This document shows positions 11,338-25,273 of a stretch of DNA of 64,000 nt, piece after piece. A program made the position numbers and the translations under genes. Within the stretch, counting starts at the first letter, position 1, and every line of letters starts with the position of its first letter. This DNA is from Ptychodera flava (Eukaryota; Hemichordata; Enteropneusta; Ptychoderidae), in contig NC_091944.1 of the NCBI RefSeq assembly GCF_041260155.1, positions 17,767,772-17,831,771 on the forward strand, written 5' to 3'. The notes below the pieces were generated by a model. That model ran no database searches. It worked only from the letters and a program-made list of their open reading frames with translations, and was not told where the DNA came from.

Positions 11338-13015
11338 TTAATAAGACTCCACTAAATGTAACAATTTAATGTGTTCTTTGATTTTGTAAATTTTTATGAA
11401 ATATTCTTCCGACAGACAGACTGTTCTACCCCAGATAAAAATGTAATTTGGGGAATGGCTTTCTGAAGACTATTTTTGAATATGTGGTGACGGTATTAAC
11501 ACCATTTAGGTGTACCTGCCTCACAGTCAGGATTAGCTCAATGGTAGTCGGGAAAGTTCAATGAGTACCTTCATTGAAACATGTCAAACAGGTCACGATG
11601 ATGTGAGGAATATCTGTGAAAGAAAAAATTCATAAAACTCAAGAAGTAATTCCCAATCTCCCCTTGAAATATTAGTGAGGGCACAATGTAGCATCCAGAA
11701 ACACTGAACTCAGAAACACTGAATTATGATCAAGGTATATTTCAAATTATAGCCATTTGGTCAAAGCTCATGGCAGTTTGAATCAGTGCATAATGGCGTG
11801 AAGGCCAAGCAACTATTGTGTTTTTGTTACTTCAAGTCCAAAGGTGGTCATGTATTGCATTTGTCATTGTCCAAGTGCAAAGATCAATAAACATATCTTA
11901 ATTGTCTGTTTACAAAACTGAATAAGTACATTGTGGAAGGCCAGTTAGACGCTTTCACAGCCTCTTATTGGCTGTGTTGTTTCACTCTCTCCAGTCCTTG
12001 ACAATTTAAGCCTTTTGTTATTAAGCTTGCACAGAACAGCGAGGCCTGGTTTCACAGTGGGTTGGCTTTTGAAACTGGCGTGCCTGGACCATGCATTATG
12101 GAAGACACATTGATGTAATGGTCAGATAGAAACTGTGTAGCAAACCATGGGCTGTGAAAGAATCTGTCGGATAATATACTTTGAATGAATTGCAGACCAA
12201 TACTGTGTTTCATTCTGTGTGCATGTCATATCAAGCTACACAAACTGTCATCCAGGATGTTAAAATTTTATTTTTGAATGTTTTCCTGCCATTAATCCAG
12301 GTAAATTCCTGTTTTACACCCAGCGCACACAGTGACTTTACTAATACAACAACCGTTATACTCTCAGCTTATGTATGAAGCTAAACTGCAGTCCAATATT
12401 TTAAAGTGAGTTGCGTTATTGACAAAAATACAAGTGCATTATCTCAATGTTCAAGCATTATTACCAGTGATATTTTATGATATTTAAGAAAAAAAAACCA
12501 GTATTTTAAACTCACCATAGCAATGTAGCAATTACTACTTACAAAAGTGTATAAGTATGTTATATATATGCTTTGTATTTTTTTATTTATTTTTTAGTGA
12601 TATTTTATCAAAAGGCAATGTGCTGATGTGTTATTCAAACTGGTGAATAAACTGTAACAGTTTTAATTGTACCATATCTCATGTACAAGTTATTTCCAAA
12701 ACTTTGTGTCATCAGTATTTTCTATTAACACGATTGGAACTAATTGGGGATGATTGGATAGTGAAGTAATGTCGGTTTGATCTGCAAATGTAAGCTCATC
12801 TGCTTTTCTTTTTAAGTTATACACTTGTTTTTATGAGTAATTTGTAATATTGCAACATTCAGCTATGTGGCACCTAGCACTTTTGAGAAATTTGAAAAAT
12901 ATGAAGATGCAATTCTCCCAAATTAGTTCCAATTGTGTTTATTGATCTTTACCTCCCCAGTAAATAAAGTACTTTGGAATTGAGTTCTTCACCGTATCGC
13001 ATGATAAGTTGTTGA
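11338..13015. other. Intergenic DNA, no gene seen
   Basis: AT-rich spacer. No ORF with family resemblance and no strong repeat structure was recognised. Confidence 0.6.
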
Positions 13016-13352
13016 GGTAGAACGTGCCTCGGGGACAGATATTCAGACTCTCAAACTTTTACAATTCTTTTCTGCTATACCACTTGTGGGGGTTCATTTT
13101 AAAGCTCTTGATGTAAGAAAACTTTTTGCCGCCTGAGTTTTTAGAAAATCGAAAAATTTTATTTTTCTCCATAGAGTTAACAGGGGGATGGCGGCCATTT
13201 TGAACTTTAAATATCGATAAATCTTGGGTCATTTATTTCTCTGGTACAAATTTTCATGGTGACCCAAGATTTTTATTCTTGATTTAGTAAGAGTCAATGG
13301 CTGAAAGTTTCAGCAAAAGTTGATGTCTTTCACTTTCGAGGTGCATACTACC
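13016..13352 (+). mobile_element. TTAA/GGTAG MITE, copy 2
   Basis: This is a clean family member of 337 bp. The left end is GGTAGAACGTGCCTCGGGG, the right end CGAGGTGCATACTACC followed by TTAA (left flank TTGA). Internal hallmarks are CCACTTGTGGGGGTTCATTT and GGATGGCGGCCATTTTGAA. Confidence 0.85.
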
Positions 13353-16300
13353 TTAACATCAATGTTTCTCGCAATTTTCTCAGATATTCATGACATAGAC
13401 TCAAATCTTTTACTGCATGAGAAAACATTCACATGTGACAGAATGTGCACGTAAATTTCAGTGTTCATTTCACTGTAAATTTCATGCAATTTTTAAAACA
13501 TTGCATGGTACAAAGAAAGCTTAGAATACGGCATTGACGTCCCAGTGGAGGAAATATATCGCCATGTGATCCAGTGAATGACAAAAGGTTTCTTCATTGC
13601 TAATTCCAATGTGTGCAGGTATATGATATTGAAATGCATTGTGGGTAAAAAGTCAACTTCTCACCACACCCAGAGTTTGAGATAGTGATCAAGTAAATAG
13701 TTTCAACACAAATGTAGTCACTGTCATGGTGAACCGTTGTTTGTTCATGAGGCTAGCTAAAATTGATTCATCTTTTTAGGCATTTCTGGGATTAAATTCC
13801 TGCATAACCTAAATCTTTACTTTTGCTGCTGTAAGTCCTAGAAATCTGCCAAACTGTAAATATGGTTGACTGCCTGAAACTTTCTTGACTCTTGTAGGTT
13901 GCAAAATCGTATTTAAGGCCAAGAATTGGCCCTATGCACTGGCCCCATGTACACAATCAACAACTTTCAAGGGTTGGGTTAATTTTCATCAATGCTCACC
14001 CATTGGTACATATCAGTTATCCGTTATGCCCACTTCATTTTGTATATTTCACTGAAATGTGATGACCAGCCTTTCAAGGCAATACCAACTATTCTTCAGT
14101 TTAATTCCAAGGAGAGTTTTAAGTCATGGCTTTGGGGTCTTTCATTGGGACAAAGAGAACAGACTGTTTTCTTTATCAACACCTCATCTCATATGAAAAT
14201 AAAATATATTTATGATGTTTAACAATGTCATAATAAAAAGAGAGTCCTTATCTTGGGTTGACCTTTCCATGACCTTATAAGATGCAACAAACATTGCTCA
14301 AATACCCTAGGAAGTCTCATGTCACAAAGTATTTTTTTTGTAAATCACTGGAAAAAGACAGATGAGTGGGAATTTGCTGTGGTATGGCGCCCTCTATGGT
14401 TGCTAAGTTCACAAAGTCTTCTACAGTACACCGGCAAAGCTTGGATAGGACCAATTCTTAATAACATCACAGCTGCATCATTTGTACTCAAAAAAATAAA
14501 TCTTTGTCCTTAGCAAGTGACAGGAGTGATGAAATTGGTACCTTGATCTGACCAATTTCATGATAAAAAGGGCAAAAAATCACTTGAAAAGTGATCCAAC
14601 CACGAGGTGAAGCAATAAAAATGTGGTTGCTCAACAGATACAATCTGTGGAAATTTCCATCAACAGAAGCCAATATTGCATATCGCATCTATAATGCTAT
14701 ATATAGCAACAAAACAGTCCTGATCAGCACTGTAGCGATAGCATTGTCATGGGTTCTGTCATTGGTGATTGCACTTGGCTTTCACAGTTTAAACGCACGC
14801 TGCCCACTGACTTCAATTGTCAATAACAAAACACATGTATATGTTTCTAAAAAAGAAGACGTGAATTTTTTTTATTTACGATCATGTTTCTCGGCTATTC
14901 TGCAAAAATTTGAACATGACGTTGTTTTCTAGTCAGTGGTTCCAAGGTGCTTTCTTTAATACACTGCAATGGATCATCCATGAGTCTTTGCTATAGATTC
15001 TTACAAATTTCCCTTCAAAGATATATGACAAGATCATTAGGATTATATAGAAACTGTTGTCCAGTTGACTAAATGACAACTGTGCTTTACTTAAAGGATT
15101 TTTCAAAATCATAATACAATTATATTGATATGATGTCAAGTTTTTAACATGCTGCGGTGTCAGGAATAAATCAATGACAACTATATTTTACTTCTAGGGT
15201 GTTTTGATAACAGTTGAACAACATGCAATTATATGAAAATGACAAATTATTTTTTGACATGCTGCTGTGTCATACATAACTAAAATGCCAAAACCTACGG
15301 CAGGGTTGCTGTGTAAAATAAACCCAAAATCATTTAGAGGACTTTTTGTCAACAAAACAAACTCTGTAGCTATGCTGTAGTTATTAAATTCAGAGCACAG
15401 ATATTTTATGAACATTATTTATACTTATTGGGCATATTTAAATGTGAAACACTTGTGTGTCACTAACAGCCTACAATGGTATTAATACCATGTTGAAACA
15501 TTCTGTACATGGAGCTGAGGGAGTCTGGTTTACAAAGGTGGCTTAAATTTTACTTTTTGTCAGAACCTAAATATGAGCTGGTCAGTTTGTGAGAAACAAA
15601 AATAGTGTTTGCCCAAGAATAGTAAAAAAAACTTTTCTTTTGTGGGTACCACTTGAGCAAAATTTGACCTCTGTTACAGTACAGTTTTATGCTAGCTGTT
15701 TTTGTCTTCCAAGAATTCTACCTGCTGCCTGTAGAGGGCGACATTCTTGACCAGGAGACAAGTTTACACAACACAACAATTCAATATGTGACTAGTCTGG
15801 CTTCAATATCCATGTAATGGGCATTGGTGAAAGTAAGGCTGTTTCAATGAAGATTTTTCCTTCATAGGAGATAGTAAAGTAATCAATATTTGAGGCATCG
15901 ATTGTTTAGGGTTCGTCCCAATCAAACAAATATTTTCACTGTTTCAGAAAGTTCTGTTTCCCATTAGGGGACGTTTCCATCTAAAAAACAATGCATATGC
16001 AATGCACATTCACCCCTTGAAATAGGGGTTTCAAGGGGTATGGAGCTCCTAATTAAAGTTATTTGTCATCTCGTAAGCTGTTTGCAATATGTGATTAGAG
16101 ATAGCGATTAAGTGGGTGTACAGGGAAGACATCTCTGCCTTACACACTTCACTCATACAGATAATCATTCGCCTTGAACTTCTCTGAACATTGTACCCTA
16201 GTACCCTAATTTTCACAGAATAGGACCTATAAATATACTACAAGCCATATGTTAGTTCAAATTAATAAAAGTAAGAACAAATTCCGATGTCCTGAAATGA

Positions 16301-16449
16301 TAATACTGTTGTCAAGGTTTACACGAGACTGAGTTTGTGCCGCTTCACTGTACAATACCTTGGCATAAAGTAGTACCGGCCAAGCTATTGGTATCTGAAG
16401 TTGTTGACTAGGCATTATGTAATGTCTGATTATATCTGATATAACTAAT
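13353..16449. other. Intergenic DNA, no gene seen
   Basis: Several open frames of 60-110 codons occur, but none has splice context, codon pattern or family resemblance that supports a gene. Confidence 0.55.
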
Positions 16450-16566
16450 CTTTACGGCCCTGATACGGCTTTTGCGGCCCGAGGTCGTACGGCAGAAGGG
16501 CCCGAGCGTGCGAGGGCCGTACGCCGTACGACCAAGGGCCGAAAAAGCCGTATCAGGGCCGTAAAG
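16450..16566. mobile_element. Large GC-rich hairpin element 1
   Basis: A 117-bp near-palindrome has outer arms CTTTACGGCCCTGATACGGC and the matching complement ending GCCGTATCAGGGCCGTAAAG, with a nested inner palindrome around GTCGTACGG...CCGTACGAC. It stands out by GC content from AT-rich flanks. It is probably a MITE; no clear target duplication was found. Confidence 0.7.
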
Positions 16567-17700
16567 GTTTTATCATATACCTTATGGAATGATAAATATG
16601 TAGTTTACACAATATTCGACATTGTTTAGGAGATAAAGATGCATGCGATATCAAATATTCATCGCCATTTGTGTCAGTTTTTCATAAATACGATGGCCGC
16701 TTCCCGTCGCGAATTGACATACATAATGACGTCATTTGTTTACCTGCAGAATTCTAGAACGCGCAAACCAATATGCGTACTATTACGTGACCAACAGAGA
16801 TCAAGGCTGAAATTGAGGTGTAAGAAGGACAAAAACGTGATGTCAATTTATTGTAATTTATACTGAACAGGCATGCACTTAGTATACACAGGATTTCACT
16901 AGAATTTTGAAATAAAAGCCGATGTCACCGGCGCGGCTCCACTGTCGCCACGCGCAACTACGATCTGAGCGAGCAGACGTTTTCCAAATCTCGCGCTGGC
17001 TTTGTGTACGAATGGAACGTTTGCGGATAGCAACGCGCGTAGTAACCAGAATCGAGATAGTTCAGAAATGCACGTGATTGCCCATATTTGGGCACCGGGC
17101 CGGGGCGTGATACGTAAAAAAAATGCACGGATCTGAGGGCGCTTTCTCCCATAGCTTTACACAGGCACGTGAATGTGGGTATATGATAATCCTTTAGATT
17201 GCATATTATCAGTGCAGAAAGAGCCCCAAAAAGTGCATTGTTTTTTAGATGCAAGCGTCCCGTCATGCTGGTCTGTTATGTTTGAAACTTCAAAATATTA
17301 AAAAAACCCAAAAACACCACTCATTTTGGATTTTTGAAAGGGGTAAAAACACACCAACATGAATATGAATGCTGGATTATAGAAAACAACAACTCAAACA
17401 TTCACTTCAACAATATTTGTTTTTATTGAAATTGTGTCGTAAGTATTAACAGTTAGAAGAAACACGGAACAAAAAACTGCATGGATATTTTCTTGATGAT
17501 TGCATATACAAATCCTATACTGTGTATTGGCACTACACTATGCCTCAATCCTACGATGTTTTGCGTGACGGACTCAAGCCACACTGTATTGCAGTTTCTA
17601 ATAATAGGTTCTTCCGAGCATATTTACAAATATTCAAAAAAAACTTGTGACTCGTTTTGTTATACAGAAAATAAAAAGAGAATATTTTCCACTCAGATAC
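16567..17700. other. CpG-richer intergenic patch
   Basis: From about 16900 to 17150 CpG dinucleotides are denser than in the surroundings. A 102-codon minus-strand frame (16958-17266) is open but unrecognised. Possible EFHC1 polyadenylation signals (minus-strand AATAAA) lie near 17710 and 17420. Confidence 0.4.
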
Positions 17701-18023
17701 ACTGATAAGTTTATTGTGATGCTGTTTTTTGAATGAAAAATATACATAATAATTACATATAAAGCTGAAAACAATGGTGTTTTTTTTAAGAAATCAGCCG
17801 CAAATATTGAACAGTAACATATTCTTACACAAACGTTCTAGATATTCTATTTACATGCTTGCTAGCCATAGATGTTTCAGTTCATTTGGTCACTTTTTCT
17901 AGTAACCATTTTTTATCGCTGACAACCCAACCTTTCAATCTCACTTTGTTCCCTCGAAAATGTCCCCCCTGTAGAACAAGTCCATAAATATCTTTCCGCC
18001 CGTTGTAGTAACAAGCACAAAAG

Positions 18024-21000
18024 TTATGCCCAGCTCAAAAATTTGATGAATCCATCGTAGTCGATCATTCCCTCCTGGTTTGGATCACACTCTGCGATAA
18101 GCTGTAAGTAGAAACGAAAAGAGAAATTCAGTTGACTCGATTTCATGTTGGCGACAAAATATTGCTTTCTTTTGGATTATTTCCCTGTCTTCATATGCTT
18201 ACAAATAATTCCTGCTTTTTTCAGCTTTTTTTTTTCATATTTTTTAAGAATTTTACTTTCATCATACCTTAAAAACTTTCACCATGACGATGTCTAATAT
18301 ACATTATACGTTTACACATAATACCGAATCTGACACCAAACAATGGGAAAAGAAAACTAGACATAACGTTTGATCCTGAGGTATTTGTTTGCTAAAATGA
18401 CGAAGTGGCAAAATTATTTCCATATTTCAAATGCTGAACATACTGATACTAAATGATGCATCCGGAATGCAATAAGACCTTGAGGCAAATCATCACAATG
18501 CTAGGGGGTCTTATGTCCATATACTTACAGCATCCATGATGTCATCATCAATGGGCAAGTTATTCCTCTTGCAGACGCTCTTCAGGGCGGCAACGTCGAT
18601 TTTACCCACTCTGTCTTTGTCGTAGTTGAGGAAAGCATCGTGCAGTGTCATGTTGTTCAAGTAGTTTGCTTTTCTCAGTTGGGCTTGGACCTCTTTGACC
18701 AATCTCTCCCTGTCTCCAGGCCTGGAAACGAAAAAAAAGGAATAAATTTTATCAGGATTGTATCAATTGGTAACTGTATTTGGTAAATGGCAATGAAAAT
18801 CGGAACCATTAGTAGCTTGTAACTTGAAAATTTATTTAAAAATGACGCATATGTTAATTGATTTACACAAGACATTTGTTTAAATTGGAAACAACTCATT
18901 ACACACAAAAGTTAAAAGGGCTGAACTAATCGATCTTACGAGGCAATTCTTAACCCTTTGAACTCGGCTCGGACAAAGATGTCTGCATGAGGTCATAGGT
19001 CACCAGGGGGTCAAGGTGCAAAGGGTTAAACACTCACACTCTTGTGACTTCCAGTGGAGCGCCTTTTATAGGCATCTGTGTGGGGGCTCCCGCTTGCGAC
19101 ATTTTCAGGTCTCGAATCGATGACATCGTTCTGTCGCTCCCGGGGAAGTCGGAACTGTTCTGCGACAGGTAGTGGAGGACGAAGTCGTCGGCGTCGATGA
19201 TGATAAACCGGTGGCTGAACACCTGTATGCAAGCACCGATGTACATGTCTTGTGGGCCGTAGAATTCGGGACTCCCGGCCTTGCTGCCTGGCTTGGTGAC
19301 CCGCGTCCTCTCCAGGAACTTTCCGCCGATGATGCCCGAGTTACGCACTGGGGGTTCGTAGATCATCATCATATCGTCAGCCAGTCGATAACTGATAATA
19401 AAACGCCTTCCTTTGTCTTCTGGTCGTACAGAATCCTGCAAGAAAACAAGTCACGGTGAGATGCCCTTTCATGTATACTATGATTTTCCTGTTCTGATGA
19501 CGGAGTTGATATTTCAAACTCATATGAAAATCTGGCAGCAAACCAAGGCTATCTGCTTTATATTACAAAAATTTCAAAACGTCAAGTGTCTCTTCCATGC
19601 AATATCCATTTTGGCATATTACGCCATGAAAAGGCCAGAGAAGTCTAGTAGTCTTTGTCACGAAGATGACCAAACTATTTCATGATAATGGAATAATTTT
19701 TTGATGGACACTAAAACTGAGCATAGTAATTTTGACTTCATCACAGTACCCTTTAAAAAATGCATGTATCATTTTAAGGGAAGTGTTCAGAACTTCAAAG
19801 TTTGAAAATGAAAGTACATGTACGTATATGTAAAAAACATGATTGGTTTTGGTATCACATGAGTATGTCTGTTTGATTGAATTACTTGACGACAGAAATC
19901 CTGTAATTTGATGTTGGTAGAGTAGAAATAACTTGACAATATCACCATTTCAATCGTAAGAATCAAGACTGTTCCACTTACCATCACAGCTGAGAAGCGG
20001 AGAACCTTGTGGTCATTTTCCAACATTTTGATGAAGTCTTTCTTAGGTGGTTGCGGGATGAGTGACAGACACGACTGTAGTGAATCTTCCAGGGAGCCAA
20101 ATCCATTGTATGGAGGAAGCTCCATATGGGGTGCATTGCGACCTTGACCTTTGACATCTACCGGGGTGAAATTTGTGAGGCCGTATTTGAGGTTGAGGTA
20201 CTGCTTGGTGAACTCGTCGCAGTCGTAGATGAGGAAGCGGCGGTTGTAGATGAAGATGGTGTTACCGATGGTCAGGTCTCTTGGCGTGTACCAGTCTTTG
20301 ATCTCATGGTTGGACAGTTCCATTACAACAGAGGGGAAGGAAGCTGTGAGAGAGAAAGGAGCAAGGTTTTGAGTGATAACCATGATACTACCACAAAAAT
20401 AGTTAAACAGTAACATTTTGAAACTACACACACAACGAATTTCTGAAATTATTCTAACTTTTTGGAATTTCAGAGTTTGCACACTTACATTCAACATTGT
20501 ATCTGTCCTTTGGCAGTTTCTGTCTACGTAAGAGAAGTGGGAATGGATCACGGCCATCATTGGGTTCGTGCACTTCCCGCACCTCTACAGTATCATCCAC
20601 CAGGTAGTACTGTAGCACGTACGGGCGGATTTCACCGAACATGCTGTCCCGGTCGTCCCACACACAGTAGAATCGCAACACCTTGCGGTCCAGTTCCAGG
20701 AACTGTTTGAGCTTGTCAAAGGTGGATGGCGTGTTGTACATACGCAGTGCAGCTTTCTCCTTGCGGGTGTTGGAGTAAGGATCATTGGGTATTCCCTCCG
20801 GGCCGTTGAGGTCTATACCCTCGCTGGCCATAAATTCCTGAAATTGCAAAATGGAAAATGGAATTTCACTGATTGACTATGACAAACTGCAGGATGAGAT
20901 ATGCCCATGCTTTGTGAATCATGCTCTGTTTTTTTTTATTTTCAGAACAGTTTTGACTGAAAAACAAATGTATATTTACAGGAAATGAAAAAAAAAATTA

Positions 21001-23022
21001 TTTTCCCACCTAAATTTTAGTGCAGCATTTTAACAAGTTATATGAATTTTTCTGTAATTTTTTGATTATTTTGGACCAAAGGGACATCACATATCATTGG
21101 CAACAGTTTTCACCAAAATTATGGCAAAATCTAAAAAAAATTTGACTTGGGTACATTTTATAAGGTGCAAAAGTTGACTTTTGCGCTCAAAGGTTTAATA
21201 TATAATCTTGTAGAAACTCAAAATGTCAAAAGTGAAATCACTGACTATCTGATTACCTGAGTGAACTTATCACAGTCCACCACACGGAAAAGTTTTCCGT
21301 AAAACGTCACATTGATGCCGAGATTCATGTCCTTCCAGTGCCAGTGATCGCCTTGGTCGTTTTTCGGGAGCCGCTGGCGTTTGATAAGCTTGCCCTGGGG
21401 CATGCCGCTGTTCTCTACGTGAGGCTCCACAACAGAGACGCTGTCATCTTCCAAGTAGTAAAAGATGCTGACGGGACGGATGCGATAGTATTCATCAGGC
21501 GACTCGTGTACAGTCTGTCTGAAGTAGGCATCAAATTTCAAAACCTGTGCAACAGAGAGAAACATAGAGTTTAGTTATCTATATCACTTAATACATACAT
21601 ATTTTAGTGGTAAAGTTTCTTCTGATAATTGCTTATTAATATGTATAAAGCAATTTGTTCTGAAGACATTCCCTGAGTTTCATGATTGCTGAGTAACACT
21701 TTATCAGACAATGCTTCAAACATATCTGAATCTACCATGGTACCACTAAATAATTTTCATTCAGCTTTGTTGTCATAAATCCATAGAAAGCTTGGGTCTG
21801 TCAATGAGGCAACAGGCAGGCAAGGGGTAAAAAAAATTGCACTTGTTTACCCCCTTCGACACCGAAATTTGGTTTGACCCAATAGTCGTATTAGCTTTGG
21901 ACTTGGAACATTCTATCGGGATACATGGGTGAAAGATGTCCGAATGTTGATTTGTAACTTTTCACAAGAACTTCTATTCCCCCCCCCCCCTCAACTGTTT
22001 TGATGAGGAGCAACCCTTTGTTTGATACAATCTGCATACAATTGGAAAAATGTTTAGGACAAGTGTTTGTGTTAGGATAAGTAAAATAGCAAAATATCTG
22101 CATTCCAAAATAAAAATTTGAGTGCTGCCGTACAGAAATACTTCTTTACATGTAATAGCAAACGCGTAGAGCCAAGAATATATACAGGGAAAGTGAGAGT
22201 ACATATCGTGGTACAGAAGACATTTTGTACCGTCGTTCCTTACCTTCTTGTCAAAAGCGACATGAGCTGGAATAAAATCCTCTGGGGGCGCTTGTTTGGC
22301 CTGGCCGTAAGTCAACGTTGGTCGGAGGTTTGCTAGTTCGTCGAGTTCAGACTCGCTGAGTTGGTTCACCGGTAGAGGTTCCCCTCCGATACCGATCTCT
22401 GGTCTGGCCGGAATGGAGTAGCCATTCTTGTAATCTAAACTGTGCGCTAGATGGTATTTACTTTTCTGTTCGGTGAAGGAAGAAAATAATGTAAGGGCCG
22501 ATATTATACGAATGTTTCCAGTTCCAATAATCTTTGAAAATATATGTCGACATAATCTTATCAGGGAGTCTATGGTATCCTCGAGGGATTTTCGTTTTTT
22601 GACCACAACAAACCAGTTGATCGACCCATGGAGGTAGCAGAGATCGACCGGGGAAATCAAATGTTTTACATGTAAAAATGTAACCGGCGATCAAAGAAAT
22701 CCGTTCGGCAGAAGTGAACTGCGCAGTACGCAAAGTCACAGCCTTTGAAAATGATAGCCGATTTTAGAATCTGCATCCCGATTAATGCTTAAACGCAAAC
22801 TTGTCTTTGCATACACTGAGATCAACATGGCTGCCATGGTGGCGAGGAAAATCGAATGCAGGCCATTTCAAACGATTACAAAGAATCTCACAAAAATGTG
22901 GTTATAATGTCGATAAAGTTACATTTCGGTTTGGCATTACACTATATCTGTCACTGAAAGGAGAAAAACATACTTACAGTTGGATCTGTAAAGGTGTTTC
23001 CTGGCAGAAAAGGCAGCGCCAT
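18024..23022 (-). CDS. EFHC1: EFHC1 (myoclonin-1), complete eight-exon gene
   Basis: EFHC1 is a microtubule-binding axonemal protein of motile cilia, a microtubule inner protein in the doublet lumen. Coding exons on the minus strand: 23022-22978, 22465-22244, 21544-21257, 20837-20489, 20343-19982, 19435-19038, 18721-18529 and 18101-18024. All borders are AG/GT and phases close (1935 nt, 644 aa; human is 640). The start [15 protein letters not shown] matches the family N terminus. Three DM10 domains lie at about residues 90-190, 225-345 and 410-520 (hallmarks [47 protein letters not shown]). The C terminus (560-644) has two EF-hand-like loops, DKDRVGKID and [12 protein letters not shown]; both lack the acidic residue at loop position 12, so calcium binding is doubtful. 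EFHC2 is excluded by the N-terminal linker [20 protein letters not shown] and [18 protein letters not shown]. Confidence 0.95.
18951..19027. mobile_element. Short palindromic TTAA-type MITE, copy 2, in an EFHC1 intron
   Basis: TTAA flanks both ends. The core begins CCCTTTGAACTCGGCTC and ends GGTGCAAAGGG. It is an inverted copy of 1738-1813. The element ends only about 10 bp beyond the splice donor of EFHC1 exon 6 (donor at 19037), so the donor GTGAGTGTTT runs straight into it. Confidence 0.75.
20985..21196. repeat. AT-rich dispersed repeat, copy 1 (EFHC1 intron)
   Basis: It shares segments such as TTTTGGACCAAAGGGACA with 27839-28050. The right end GCGCTCAAAGGTTTA is the inverted counterpart of the left end of the other copy, TAACCTTTTGAGTGCT. 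A TIR element family is inferred. Confidence 0.5.
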
Positions 23023-23037
23023 GATTACTGCACTTCT

Positions 23038-23048
23038 GTTGCTGCAAC
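23038..23048. promoter_or_regulatory. X-box-like motif 16 bp upstream of the EFHC1 start
   Basis: GTTGCTGCAAC is an inverted repeat of GTTGC with a one-base spacer. It resembles the RFX-factor X-box (half-sites GTTGCC and GGCAAC) that drives ciliary genes close to their starts. Each half-site is one base short of consensus, so this is a weak candidate. EFHC1 being a ciliary gene makes it plausible. Confidence 0.35.
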
Positions 23049-23099
23049 GCTGCAAACACTAGGTTATGGTCTGTGTTGGTAGCTAAGCAAAGACGTCAC

Positions 23100-25270
23100 A
23101 CAGGCGTTGTCAAGTAAACAGTCAGGGCGCCGCCAACGGCCATATTTCACTTAGCGCCCTCACAATGAGTATGCAGATTACTTTGTTTTTACAAATAATG
23201 TTCAGTGTGAAGCGAATGATAGAACAAACTAAACTATCTAATGAGTACTTATTTGGAAGATGAAAATCGCTGATTTTACAGAATAACAGCAGATCCTATG
23301 CATGCTGGGATTATGATGTTAGACTGCTTTTCGTGTTGTAACAGTCGAGATTGTCAGCACAAGGGGTACTATGGGTACTTCCCTTGGCCATGTACGTGGA
23401 ATGAAATAGATTTATCAAGTTGTTCACTAAAGCTCAGATAACCAAGTATTTAAGCTCTCTACAGAATAGAATTTATAGGTCTGTGCTATGATTCCTTTGG
23501 ATTAAAAAATATGCAAATAATCATGAATCTATTTAAAAAAGGCAACTTCCAAATAAGTTTCTTGAAACCAATCAACTGTCAAAACAACAATTCACTGATA
23601 ATCTTCAAAGCTGGAAAAGGGCAATTTTCATGATATGTGCTGGCAAATAGCAAAGTCAGATAAACTGATGCATTCATAGTACTAGTGTCAGTAAACGATA
23701 TCCATCAGCTTGACCAAAATAGAGCACATGTTTATGAATTTGGATGCTAAAGATACTGAAGACACAAACTTTGAAATTAATAACGTGAAGGCTTTTATTT
23801 CAATCTAAATTTTCTGTTGATATGATGGCAGGACTTTTTATGTTATTTTTGTAAAATTTTGGATTACTATTCTATTTCAGATTCAAGCGTGCACTTGTCA
23901 CTTTGGGCTGAAGTGGATTAACCATGGAAATAAAACTCACACAGGCTTGTCAACTGTCAGCAATGATCAAAAAACACATTGAAATAACATATTTGATTAT
24001 TTGATGAAAGATTCAAGCATGAACATATCTCACATAAATATATCAGTATTCTGGTTGGCAACTACTATGCTCTAGCTTAGAAAATATTTTACTGTCTATT
24101 AAGAACGGTTGGCATCATTGTAACTGACAAATGGTAGAAAGCATTAAAAATATTCATATTATGATAAACTTATATTATAAGCTGGCAGAGGAAATAAAAA
24201 TTTAAGAGTATTGTTTTTGTGAAAATTGTATGTTTAATTTTTCCCCATGGAATTAACACAAGTCATTTGGAATTTCAAATGATGGTATATTTTAGGTAAA
24301 TTGTTTCTCCAGTAAAAATTTTTCACAAATTGATTTTATAGAAAAAGGTTTTTCCTTAGGGAAGCAGGTTTTTTAGGGGGTTAGATCACTCAATTTAGAG
24401 TTTTATCATAAATACATAAATTTACCGTTTCTGCTTACAACTTTCTCATGCGAGCGCAATCACGTGAATCATGTAAAGTTTCAGGTCAAGGGTCAACTGT
24501 TGATACAATCCTGTGAAATTCAAACACAGCAGGAATACATCCTTCAACTCACTGGACCATTGTTGCAAGAAAAGGAGTGACAAGAAAATGCTTTAGCTGC
24601 AATATTGGGTGTCAAACTTATCAAACAGAGAAATCAAGAGTACACAGAAACGGTGTCACTATTTCGTGGTTCAAGATGACCCCATTGCCTTCGTCATTTT
24701 CGATATATTCCTTGGACCTGGTACATTTCATAGTTACCTTGAATGATAATGATTACTGGACCTGATTTGATGTCTATTGCATCAGCTGTGAAAGTTTTCC
24801 ACATTGACCCTGCAACATACAATGCTCAGAAACAGCAAAAAAAGACAACCAAGAGAAAAAAAGATTCAAGATACATAATGTATTTTGTACAATTTCTTTC
24901 TCATAAGTAAATTTACACAAGACAAGTATATGAGCAATAACTTTTTTTGCAAAAAGTAACACAACACATTTTACACTTTAACATACCCACTGAGGATCCC
25001 TATTGATATCACTACTGATGTGAAATGTAATTCTTCTAACGTTTTTTTTTTAATAAATTGTAAAATAAATGAGTTTCTTGATCAATGTATTCAAGCTACA
25101 TACTGAAAAATGCTGAACTTTACGCCTGCTGTCCTGCAAGTGTCAGATGAGAATTTTCTTTGTAAACATTCGTAGGAAGAAATTATAGTGTAAATGTACA
25201 GTTCAGTTTCAGGAAAATGGCCTACGCATTGGTTTACACTCCAGAGTATGGAATGACTGTCCCTCATGTC
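23100..25270. other. Intergenic DNA upstream of EFHC1, no gene seen
   Basis: AT-rich spacer. The first 60 bp upstream of EFHC1 (to about 23160) are richer in CG, as expected of a promoter. No coding signal was seen. Confidence 0.55.
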
Positions 25271-25273
25271 CAC

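Noticed and set aside
16958-17266. 102-codon minus-strand ORF in a CpG-richer patch
   Set aside because: No recognised domain, no repeat of the frame elsewhere and no splice context. It may be unrecognised transposon sequence.
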